A stretch of DNA of 13,201 bases from an uncultured Fusobacterium sp. (GTDB taxonomy: Bacteria > Fusobacteriota > Fusobacteriia > Fusobacteriales > Fusobacteriaceae), in contig UQQO01000058.1 in the NCBI GenBank assembly GCA_900543175.1, positions 1 through 13,201 of the forward strand, written 5' to 3'. Under the pieces are notes generated by a model. It saw only the letters and a program-made list of their open reading frames with translations, was not told where the DNA came from and ran no database searches. The translations under genes were made by a program, and so were the position numbers. Below are positions 1 through 6,556 of the stretch, piece by piece. Numbering within the stretch: position 1 is the first letter of the stretch; every line of letters begins with the position of its first letter.

Positions 1-44
1 AATATATAGATTATTACAACAACAAAAGAATTAAAGTAAAATTA

Positions 45-84
45 AAAGGATTAACTCCTGCATCATACAGGAATCAATCCTTGT
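45..84 (-). terminator. Rho-independent terminator of the DUF1275 gene
   Basis: On the minus strand, AAGGATT (76-82) pairs with AATCCTT (46-52) and an inner CCTG/CAGG pair (57-60 with 68-71) closes a 7-nt loop. The internal mismatched segment also has two A-T pairs. The 3' arm runs into TTTTAATTTT. It lies about 65 nt past the stop of the membrane-protein gene, so it is the expected end of that transcript. Confidence 0.75.
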
Positions 85-147
85 TAATCAACAATTAAAA
101 TATGTGTCTAAGAAAATGGGTTCACTACAAAATAATGAACTTTTTTA

Positions 148-831
148 TTAATATAACTTTGAATCAGGATATTCAGCAATCTTTCTATATCTTTGTCTAA
201 TAACAAAATACTCTATCCCTACTAAAAGATAACCAAAAGATGCAACTAAGAACGCCTCTTTATGAAATATATTATAAGCTTCTATTCCAAAGAACCCTCC
301 AAGCATAAATGAAACAATAGTGAAAACACAAAAATATATCTTCCATTTATCCTCTTTTTTACCTTTCAGATAATGCCCTATATATACTCCAGCATCTGTT
401 AAACTTCCAGTGATATGAGAGGTTCTAACTACAACCCCTTTATAAGAAACAAACAATCCATTTTCTACTCCAATCATAAATGGTAGGTAGTAGAAGAAAA
501 GTATTGTATCATAAGCAAATATATACATCAACATAAGCCCTAGCCCTAAGCTTATAGAAGCATAACCATATCTTCTTTTTAAGTTAAACTCCCTTCCTTC
601 AACTAGATACCCAGATATTGTAGTTCCTATTACAAAGGCAAAAACTATAGAGATAATTTTTAATACTTCTAAAAAGTTTCCACTGATCATATTGATTGCA
701 GCTTTTGAAATATGTCCTGTAAAATGTGAAACAGTATAGGAATACTTTACAATTGAAATGGCATTTATGTATCCCCCTAAAAAACAGAGCATATAGATCC
801 AATTTAGCAACATTTTGTTTAAAACTTTCAT
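148..831 (-). CDS. DUF1275 (YoaK-like) integral membrane protein
   Basis: A 227-residue membrane protein of the DUF1275/YoaK family, whose substrate is not established. About six hydrophobic segments are visible (roughly residues 9-30, 55-76, 90-106, 108-127, 164-184, 192-211). The family's conserved polar motifs occur near the first segment (HFTGHISK, 36-43) and in the middle (RTSHITGSLTDAG, 136-148). Length matches the family (about 220-240). The N-terminus carries MKVLNK, then a membrane segment, with no cleavable signal. The start at 831 has only a weak upstream GGGGTT, but no better in-frame start precedes the first membrane segment. The gene is monocistronic, with a promoter at 880-908 and a terminator at 45-84. 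Some annotations call this family a transporter; I see nothing that shows a substrate, and the neighbours give no functional link. Confidence 0.85.
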   Translation of the reverse strand: MKVLNKMLLNWIYMLCFLGGYINAISIVKYSYTVSHFTGHISKAAINMISGNFLEVLKIISIVFAFVIGTTISGYLVEGREFNLKRRYGYASISLGLGLMLMYIFAYDTILFFYYLPFMIGVENGLFVSYKGVVVRTSHITGSLTDAGVYIGHYLKGKKEDKWKIYFCVFTIVSFMLGGFFGIEAYNIFHKEAFLVASFGYLLVGIEYFVIRQRYRKIAEYPDSKLY

Positions 832-879
832 AATAAACCAACCCCAACAAACATTAATTAATTTTATATTATATATATA

Positions 880-908
880 ATATTACAATGTTTTCTAAAA
901 AAAGACAA
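880..908 (-). promoter_or_regulatory. Sigma70-type promoter of the DUF1275 gene
   Basis: On the minus strand TTGTCT (903-908) is followed after exactly 17 nt by TAATAT (880-885), about 50 nt upstream of the start codon in a very AT-rich stretch. It lies between the terminator of the M42 gene and this gene, where a promoter is needed. Confidence 0.6.
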
Positions 909-942
909 CTATAAAAACAAAAAGTTTTATAAATTATAAAAG

Positions 943-988
943 AATTAAAAGAGACTACCTAAATTGAATATCAATTTATAGTAGTCTC
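943..988 (-). terminator. Rho-independent terminator of the M42 peptidase gene
   Basis: GAGACTAC (981-988 on the minus strand) pairs perfectly with GTAGTCTC (951-958). Inside it, AAATTGA and TCAATTT (971-977 with 961-967) form a second stem around a 3-nt loop. A T-rich run (TTTTAATTC) follows the 3' arm on the minus strand, about 40 nt past the stop at 1031. Confidence 0.85.
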
Positions 989-1030
989 CTATATCATTTC
1001 TATTTAAATAAATACTTAACTAAATAAAAA

Positions 1031-2071
1031 TTATAGATAAGCTAACATCAATTTAACAGTTTCCATAACTCCATCAATATGAGTTCTTTCATAGTGGTGA
1101 GAAGCATCAACACTTGGTCCTATGCAACCACATCTAAAGTCAAATCCTTGTAATACAGCAGCACTAGCATCTGAACCATATCTATTATATACATCTACTG
1201 TATATTGAACTCCAGCCTCTTCAGCAGCTTCCATAAGCCCTCTTCTTACATGTAAATCATATGGAGTTTTAAAGTCTTTAGCAGCAATACTAACCTTTCT
1301 CTCATCTCCAAGAGCATCTTCTCCTACAAGTCCAATATCAAGAGCTATAAACTCATCTAAATCCTCAGGAATTACAGATACTCCATGTCCAATCTCTTCA
1401 TAGTTAGAGAAGTATACATATAAACCAGTTTTTGGTTTTAATCCAAAATCTTTAAGAACTTTTATATATCCTAAAATTTGTGCTACACAAAGTTTATCAT
1501 CTAAATATCTTGATTTAATATACCCAGTTTCAGTTATTCTAGTACGAGTTTCATATGAAACAAAATCTCCTACTCTAATTCCAAGCTTTTCTGTATCTTC
1601 AGCAGTTTTTACATCATAATCTAGTCTTACTTCCATAGTTTCAGCTGTTCTAGGCATCTCTCTAGCTACATCTCCATAGATATGTACAGATGATTTTATA
1701 GGAAGTAAAGTTCCTTCATATTCTCTTCCATCAAGAGTGTGAACAGTAAGATTTTCACCTTCTACTCCTGCCCAAGGACAACCTCCAACATTTATAAGTT
1801 CAAGTCTTCCATTAGATTTAATTTTTTTAACAACTGCTCCAAGTGTATCAAGGTGAGCAGAAATCATTTTTTTATAGTCATTGTCTTCCCCTTCAATGTA
1901 ACCTATAATTGCTCCTTTTTTTGTAAATCTGTATGGAACTCCTAATATATCAAGTTCATGTGCTACTCTGTCCATAACGACATCAGTAAAACCAACTGGA
2001 CTTGGTATTGAGATCAGATCTACAGTTGTGTCTAAAATATACTCAAGATGAGCATCTAAATTGATATTCAT
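1031..2071 (-). CDS. M42-family metallo-aminopeptidase (FrvX/TET-like)
   Basis: A 346-residue cytosolic, probably dinuclear-metal aminopeptidase of family M42, which trims N-terminal residues from peptides and usually assembles into large oligomers. Ligand motifs are all present in order: AHLDT (H73, D75), the bridging aspartate in LDDK (D191/D192), the catalytic-base and metal glutamates in NYEEIGHG (E225, E226), ALDIG (D245) and the terminal histidine in DASHHYERTH (about H325/H326). Residues about 74-180 include the inserted lid domain typical of the family. Length is normal (about 340-360). The ATG at 2071 follows a good GGGAGTGA ribosome binding site. The gene is single, with its own consensus promoter and terminator. 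It may supply amino acids to the fermentative pathways nearby, but that is inference; the exact peptide specificity (glutamyl, general leucyl-like) cannot be read from the sequence. Confidence 0.9.
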   Translation of the reverse strand: MNINLDAHLEYILDTTVDLISIPSPVGFTDVVMDRVAHELDILGVPYRFTKKGAIIGYIEGEDNDYKKMISAHLDTLGAVVKKIKSNGRLELINVGGCPWAGVEGENLTVHTLDGREYEGTLLPIKSSVHIYGDVAREMPRTAETMEVRLDYDVKTAEDTEKLGIRVGDFVSYETRTRITETGYIKSRYLDDKLCVAQILGYIKVLKDFGLKPKTGLYVYFSNYEEIGHGVSVIPEDLDEFIALDIGLVGEDALGDERKVSIAAKDFKTPYDLHVRRGLMEAAEEAGVQYTVDVYNRYGSDASAAVLQGFDFRCGCIGPSVDASHHYERTHIDGVMETVKLMLAYL

Positions 2072-2111
2072 TGAAAATCACTCCCTCTGAATTTTATTCT
2101 CTGCTATTAAA

Positions 2112-2140
2112 ATTATAATCTTTTATTTATCTTATTTCAA
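2112..2140 (-). promoter_or_regulatory. Near-consensus sigma70 promoter of the M42 peptidase gene
   Basis: On the minus strand TTGAAA (2135-2140) is separated by exactly 17 nt from a perfect TATAAT (2112-2117). The predicted transcription start lies about 35 nt upstream of the ATG at 2071, giving a short leader with the ribosome binding site. This is the best promoter match in the window and suggests strong constitutive expression. Confidence 0.8.
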
Positions 2141-2159
2141 GGTTTTTTTAATAAAAATT

Positions 2160-2178
2160 CCTTTAAACTTTTTAAAGG
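2160..2178. repeat. Perfect 8-bp inverted repeat upstream of the M42 promoter
   Basis: CCTTTAAA and TTTAAAGG flank a 3-nt spacer. It lies 20 nt upstream of the -35 box of the M42 promoter and well beyond the OmpA terminator at 2296-2321. On the minus strand it is followed by AATTTTTATT, so it could be a backup terminator. Its position also allows an operator role. Neither is proven. Confidence 0.45.
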
Positions 2179-2295
2179 ACAAGCAAAATATTTAATAAAA
2201 ATTTTAATCTCTTTACAAAATAAATCAAAAACTTAATTTAACCTAACAGGCAAAAAATCATCTACTTTTTTAAGTGGTAAGTAGCTCACTAAACT

Positions 2296-2321
2296 AAAAA
2301 GAGACTGTATTAAACAGTCTC
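2296..2321 (-). terminator. Rho-independent terminator of the LDT-OmpA unit
   Basis: GAGACTG (2315-2321 on the minus strand) and CAGTCTC (2301-2307) form a perfect 7-bp stem with a 7-nt loop, followed by TTTTTAG. It begins 15 nt after the OmpA lipoprotein stop codon. Confidence 0.9.
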
Positions 2322-2335
2322 AAAAATATAAAATT

Positions 2336-2893
2336 TTATAAGCTATCTCTTGAAATTATAAATTCTACTCTTCTATTTTTAGCTCTTCCTGCTGCTGTTG
2401 CATTATTAGCTATAGGATTTTGTTTTCCATACCCTTCAATAGAGATATTTGAACTTTTAACTCCTCTATCCACAAGATAATTTTTTATAGCTTTTGCTCT
2501 TTTTACTGAAAGTTCTAAGTTATACCCTTCACTTCCAATAAAGTCAGTATATCCATCTATTTTTATTCTTATATCTGGATTCTCTTCTAAAGCTTTTGCT
2601 AAAGTATTTAAGCTTCCTTTAACTTTATTTTTAACCTCATATTTATTAAAGTCAAAAAGTACTAATTCAGGCATTGAAAGTACAAGGTTATTCCCCTCTT
2701 TTCTAATAGTTACTCCCTCTTCATTAAATACAATAAGTTCCTCTAAAGTCTTTTTAGAAACATCAATATCTTCCATTACAAATTGATTTTCAGTTTCTGT
2801 TATTACCATCTCTTTCATTGGTTTCTCTGCTGATGTACAACCTGTTAATGCAATTATTGCTACTGCTGATAGTAAAATTAAACTTTTTTTCAT
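2336..2893 (-). CDS. Pal-like OmpA-family peptidoglycan-binding lipoprotein
   Basis: A 185-residue predicted outer-membrane lipoprotein that should tether the outer membrane to peptidoglycan. The N-terminus is a type II signal peptide with lipobox LTGC, so C19 would be the lipidated residue. Residues about 20-80 are a linker with no recognised domain. Residues about 83-182 are an OmpA C-terminal domain: DGYTDFIGSEGYN (about 113-125) is the ligand-binding loop, then LSVKRAKAIKNYL and the closing NRRVEFI. In this family the Asp and Arg of these motifs bind the diamino acid of the peptidoglycan stem. It has a strong AGAGGAGG site and starts 21 nt after the L,D-transpeptidase stop, so the two are almost certainly co-transcribed. 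No Tol genes are nearby, so Pal itself is only one possibility; general OmpA-like lipoprotein is the safe call. Confidence 0.88.
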   Translation of the reverse strand: MKKSLILLSAVAIIALTGCTSAEKPMKEMVITETENQFVMEDIDVSKKTLEELIVFNEEGVTIRKEGNNLVLSMPELVLFDFNKYEVKNKVKGSLNTLAKALEENPDIRIKIDGYTDFIGSEGYNLELSVKRAKAIKNYLVDRGVKSSNISIEGYGKQNPIANNATAAGRAKNRRVEFIISRDSL

Positions 2894-2914
2894 TTTTCCT
2901 CCTCTAATAATAAA

Positions 2915-4075
2915 TTAGAAAATAACAAACATTACATTTTCACTAGGAACTTGTTCATTTCTACTTTTATTAGGATTTTTTACCATCCACTCAAATAGAT
3001 ATTTTGCATGAGGTTCTGTTGTCCTTATACATTTTCTTGTTCCTGTAAATGTCCCAAGTGTTTTTTCTTTAGCTCTCATAAAGAACTCTCTATTTGTCTC
3101 TTCCTCATAGTTTATAGGAGTTCCATGAAGATATCCTCCACCAGAAAATCTAATAGCATATCTAGCATAACCTTGTTTCTCTCCAATCTCACTATTATAT
3201 GGCATAATATATTTTGCCATTGGAGCTATAAAGAATCCCTTTGGTGTCTCAAATCCTAATTCACTTTCTATACCAGTTTTACTATAAACATATGATACAA
3301 CTTCCCAAACATCGTTATTTTTTTCAAAAACAATCATATTTTGATTTTCTATATCAATAGCTATAACTTTTCTAAAATCTCTACTTATTTTAGGATTTCT
3401 TGATATTCTCTTATTTTCAATAACTAAAGGCTCTTTTATAGATGCTACTTTTACCTTTGAAGTTGTTTTTCCTTTTTCTAAAATTGATAATATTGATCTA
3501 TCTGGAACAAATATTCTTTCCTCACCATAATAACCAACTATATTTTGATCTAGTGAAGTTCCATATTTGTCTTTTTCTCTTTTAAAATTAACATTATTAG
3601 GATTAGGTACATAAGAGTTTGTACTCACTATTTCTCTTCCCTCATCCATTTCTGTAGCTATAAACTTTTCAAGCTCTTTTATTTTATCAAGTGCTTTTTC
3701 AAATCTAAACATTCTCTTTCTTACAACTGATGAAGATATATACCCCTCTTCTCCTGTTGTAGCTTTAACTTTATACCAATAATTTCCATAGTCATATATT
3801 TTTTCTAAAGCTATAAGTTTAGTATCATAGTTAAACTTTCTAATAATTTTAGATTTAGTATTTGGTTGTTCTCTCAAATTAGCAGTTCTTGTTCTAACAA
3901 AAACATAATCTAAAATTTTTGGATGTCCACCAGAATACTTTTCATTTAAAATAACCCCATCTGCTATTTCATTATCATATGTAGCAACAGTTGTCCATTT
4001 CTTTTCTCCTTCAAATCCAAACACTGTTGTTCCAATAACAAATAATGAAATCAATAATGATTTTATAATTTTCAT
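2915..4075 (-). CDS. Secreted SH3-domain L,D-transpeptidase (YkuD family)
   Basis: A 386-residue exported protein, probably acting on peptidoglycan in the periplasm. From the start chosen here: signal peptide (about 1-20, MKIIKSLLISLFVIGTTVFG), bacterial SH3 domain (about 58-121, with LREQP and the EEGYISSSVVRKR end), a charged linker (about 122-234), then a YkuD domain (about 235-365). The catalytic motif is HG (H317) and, 32 residues on, GTRKCIRTT with the candidate nucleophile C349. The usual SxGC(I/V)R is altered just before the cysteine (TRKCIR). A longer reading frame opens at 4138, but that start lies inside the terminator and overlaps the promoter at 4129-4157; it would also bury the signal peptide. 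The ATG at 4075 has an adjacent AGGGTGAGGAG stretch. It forms a two-gene unit with the OmpA lipoprotein. Crosslinking, or attachment of a protein to peptidoglycan, are both possible. Confidence 0.85.
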   Translation of the reverse strand: MKIIKSLLISLFVIGTTVFGFEGEKKWTTVATYDNEIADGVILNEKYSGGHPKILDYVFVRTRTANLREQPNTKSKIIRKFNYDTKLIALEKIYDYGNYWYKVKATTGEEGYISSSVVRKRMFRFEKALDKIKELEKFIATEMDEGREIVSTNSYVPNPNNVNFKREKDKYGTSLDQNIVGYYGEERIFVPDRSILSILEKGKTTSKVKVASIKEPLVIENKRISRNPKISRDFRKVIAIDIENQNMIVFEKNNDVWEVVSYVYSKTGIESELGFETPKGFFIAPMAKYIMPYNSEIGEKQGYARYAIRFSGGGYLHGTPINYEEETNREFFMRAKEKTLGTFTGTRKCIRTTEPHAKYLFEWMVKNPNKSRNEQVPSENVMFVIF

Positions 4076-4103
4076 TCTCCTCACCCTATCTTTTTTTCCT
4101 CTC

Positions 4104-4180
4104 AAATAAAAAGAGAGCCTTGAATGATATTTTAACACTAAATCAAATTTGATTCAAGTCTTTTTCATCCAATGCTCTCT
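4104..4180 (-). terminator. Terminator of the lysine fermentation operon
   Basis: On the minus strand AGAGAGC (4174-4180) pairs with GCTCTCT (4112-4118), and CTTGAAT (4152-4158) with ATTCAAG (4119-4125), giving 14 stacked pairs interrupted by a 15-nt bulge on one side. TTTTTATTT follows. The loop contains the palindrome AATCAAATTTGATT (4141-4154), which could fold alternatively. It begins 21 nt after the kamE stop. Confidence 0.85.
4129..4157 (-). promoter_or_regulatory. Promoter of the LDT-OmpA unit, inside the kam terminator
   Basis: On the minus strand TTGAAT (4152-4157) is 17 nt upstream of TAAAAT (4129-4134), and a TG one base before the -10 makes it an extended -10. The predicted start is about 4122, giving a leader of about 45 nt to the ATG at 4075. 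The -35 box is part of the inner stem of the upstream operon's terminator. Confidence 0.65.
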
Positions 4181-4200
4181 AAATACTACATCATTTTATA

Positions 4201-4995
4201 TTATTTTTTTACCATTCCTCTAGCAACCATCTCTTTTACTATAAATGTTGCTACGTCATCAGCATATTTTCCAGGTCCAAATCCTGCATCATATCCTAAT
4301 TCTTTTGCTAAATCGTTAGTAATTCTTGCTCCTCCAGCTATTAAGATAACTTTGTCTCTTAATCCTTCAGCTTCAAGAAGTTCAACTAAGTTAGTTAAGT
4401 TATGGATATGAACATCTTTTTGAGTTACAGTTTGTGAAACTATTAGAGCATCTGCTTTTAATTCAATAGCTTTTTGAATGAACTCTTCATTTGTTACTTG
4501 GCTTCCTAGGTTGTAAGCTTCTACACCTTTATATCTTTCAAGTCCATAGTGTCCAGCATAACCTTTCATGTTCATTATAGCATCTATTCCAACAGTGTGA
4601 GCGTCAGTACCTGTACTTGCTCCTATCATAACAACTGGTCTTCCAATATTTTCAGCAATGTAATCTTCACATTCATGCATATCCATAGTGTCTATTTCTA
4701 GAGCTTGAACTTTAATAGCTGTATAGTCAACAGTGTGAGTTGTAGCTCCATATACTACGTAGAATGAGAATTCTTTATCTAGTGCTTCTGAGAAAGCTAC
4801 TGCTGGATCTTTAAATCCCATTTTTCTAGCTAATTGAAGAGCAGCTTCTACACCTTTTTCATTATTTGGTACTGGTAAAGTGAAACTCATTTGTACTTTA
4901 CCGTCGTTCATTGTATCTCCATATGGCTTTAATTGTGTAAGATCAAGTGTTTTATCAAAATCTTTTTTATCAGTAGAATATAAACCTCCAGACAT
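4201..4995 (-). CDS. kamE: Lysine 5,6-aminomutase beta subunit (B12- and PLP-binding)
   Basis: The 264-residue beta subunit of beta-lysine/D-lysine 5,6-aminomutase, which with KamD moves the terminal amino group of beta-lysine to C5, giving 3,5-diaminohexanoate. The C-terminal Rossmann-like half carries the base-off cobalamin motif DAHTVG with H133, the lower cobalt ligand. K144 in NMKGY is the expected Schiff-base lysine for PLP. Both fall at the residue numbers I recall for the Clostridium sticklandii enzyme. AGGARIT (about 232-238) is the cobalamin tail-binding glycine loop. Length is normal (about 262). Its ATG overlaps the kamD stop (TAATG), with GGAGGT at the end of kamD as ribosome binding site, so the subunits are translationally coupled. 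It is the last gene of the operon before the terminator. Confidence 0.97.
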   Translation of the reverse strand: MSGGLYSTDKKDFDKTLDLTQLKPYGDTMNDGKVQMSFTLPVPNNEKGVEAALQLARKMGFKDPAVAFSEALDKEFSFYVVYGATTHTVDYTAIKVQALEIDTMDMHECEDYIAENIGRPVVMIGASTGTDAHTVGIDAIMNMKGYAGHYGLERYKGVEAYNLGSQVTNEEFIQKAIELKADALIVSQTVTQKDVHIHNLTNLVELLEAEGLRDKVILIAGGARITNDLAKELGYDAGFGPGKYADDVATFIVKEMVARGMVKK

Positions 4996-6551
4996 TATCT
5001 ATTACCTCCAAGCATTAATTCTATAAATGGATTAAAGTAACTAGAATCTTTTTCAAATACTCCAGCAAGTCCTTTTCCTCCATCTAATGGTCTTTTTATA
5101 CCAGCAAAAATTCCACCTTCAAGAGTCTTGAATATTCCAATTCCTTCTATTGTTTTTAATAGTTCAGTTGCTTTTTCAAGAACCTCTTTAGCTCTGTTTA
5201 CCATAATTCCATCTTTTTTGAATTCTATATCATTTCCAAAGTCTTCCATGTTATTGAAGATGTATTTAGCATTTTCAATTGAAAGAGCTCTGTCTGACAT
5301 AAATGGAGTATGGATTGCTTCTGTTAACATTCCTAATAAGTGAACTTTTTGATTTGTCATGATAGTTACCATGTTGAATAAAGCATCTTGTACATGTCCT
5401 TTAAATATATTTCCTGTCATGAATTTTGTAGGTGGCATATATTTTAGAGGAGCTTTAGGGAAGATTTCTCTTGCCATTTGAGCTTGAGCTAATTCAAATA
5501 GGAATCCATTTTTTGTATCTGGATGCATTTCAAATGCATGTCCAAGTCCCATTTGTTCTTCTGGTAATCCAGCAACTAGAGCAAATTGCTCATTGATAAA
5601 TTGAGAAGCTAATACTGTATGAGCTTCTTCGATAGCATCAGCAGTAGTTAGGTAGTTATCTTCTCCAGTATTGATAATAACTCCTGCAAATCCGTTGATA
5701 ACTCTTGAGAAGAATTGGTCAACAAGAGTTCTCTTCATGTTGATATCTCTAAATAGGATTCCATATAGAGCGTCGTTTAACATCATATCTAATCTTTCAA
5801 GAGCACCCATTGCAGCTATTTCTGGCATACAAAGTCCTGAACAGTAGTTACATAATCTGATATATCTTTTTAATTCTACTCCAACTTCATCAAGAGCACT
5901 TCTCATGATTCTGAAGTTTTCTTGAGTAGCCATTGTTCCTCCGAATCCTTCAGTAGTAGCTCCGTATGGAACATAGTCTAGTAATGATTGTCCAGTAGTT
6001 CTAATAACTGCTATTACGTCAGCTCCTTGTCTAGCTGCAGCAACTGCTTGAGTTACGTCTTCATAAATGTTTCCAGTAGCAACGATTACATAAATGTAAG
6101 GACCTTTTTTATCTCCATATACATTTAGATATTCTTCTCTTTTTGCTCTGTTAGCTTTAATTCTTTCTACTGTTCCAACAGCTATCTCTTTAAGAGCTAA
6201 TTTGATATCAAAATCATCATGCCATTTCATTTTAGTGATATCTAACTCTTTACTAGCTACTTTTTCAGCTATTTCTTGAGGTTTTAAACCTGTTTCAAGC
6301 ATTGCATTTCCTAAATATTTTGCAACTCCAAGAGAAAGGTTTCCATTTTCTTTAATGAAATCTACTACCACGTTTGGTAATGGTACATCGAATTCATCTA
6401 CTCCATCTATCCCTAATAGTCTGCATATTGTTCTTTCTACTGTCACAGTACTGTGAGCATCAATGAAAACTTGTGCATCTGCAGCTATTTTTTTAGCTGA
6501 AGCACGTGCTTCAGCTACTAAATTCCAGTTAAGATTTAGTTTGCTAGTCAT
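4995..6551 (-). CDS. kamD: Lysine 5,6-aminomutase alpha subunit
   Basis: The 518-residue TIM-barrel subunit of lysine 5,6-aminomutase, partner of KamE. It binds PLP and the adenosyl group and the substrate for the radical 1,2-amino shift. Residues that I recall as cofactor contacts in the C. sticklandii structure appear at the same positions: R184 in AVIRTTGQS, S189, S238 in NYCSGLC, Y263 in ALYGI and N299 in GEDNY. Length is normal (about 516). The start at 6551 follows AAGGAGG, which lies in the last codons of kamC; the gap is 5 nt. The enzyme is inactivated by side reactions of its cobalamin cofactor, which explains why the presumed reactivase genes sit directly upstream. Confidence 0.97.
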   Translation of the reverse strand: MTSKLNLNWNLVAEARASAKKIAADAQVFIDAHSTVTVERTICRLLGIDGVDEFDVPLPNVVVDFIKENGNLSLGVAKYLGNAMLETGLKPQEIAEKVASKELDITKMKWHDDFDIKLALKEIAVGTVERIKANRAKREEYLNVYGDKKGPYIYVIVATGNIYEDVTQAVAAARQGADVIAVIRTTGQSLLDYVPYGATTEGFGGTMATQENFRIMRSALDEVGVELKRYIRLCNYCSGLCMPEIAAMGALERLDMMLNDALYGILFRDINMKRTLVDQFFSRVINGFAGVIINTGEDNYLTTADAIEEAHTVLASQFINEQFALVAGLPEEQMGLGHAFEMHPDTKNGFLFELAQAQMAREIFPKAPLKYMPPTKFMTGNIFKGHVQDALFNMVTIMTNQKVHLLGMLTEAIHTPFMSDRALSIENAKYIFNNMEDFGNDIEFKKDGIMVNRAKEVLEKATELLKTIEGIGIFKTLEGGIFAGIKRPLDGGKGLAGVFEKDSSYFNPFIELMLGGNR

Positions 6552-6556
6552 CTTTT

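Noticed and set aside
120..146. Plus-strand hairpin GTTCA/TGAAC followed by six T
   Set aside because: It could be a plus-strand terminator, but the stem has only five pairs and no plus-strand gene is visible to the left within the window; it also touches the stop of the DUF1275 gene.
1739..1945. Small plus-strand open frame opposite the M42 peptidase
   Set aside because: Low-complexity translation rich in F, S, N and C, with no start signal; an AT-rich antisense shadow.
4076..4138. N-terminal extension of the L,D-transpeptidase starting at 4138
   Set aside because: The extra 21 residues are encoded within the kam terminator and just after the predicted transcript start, and they precede a proper signal peptide; the ATG at 4075 is the better start.
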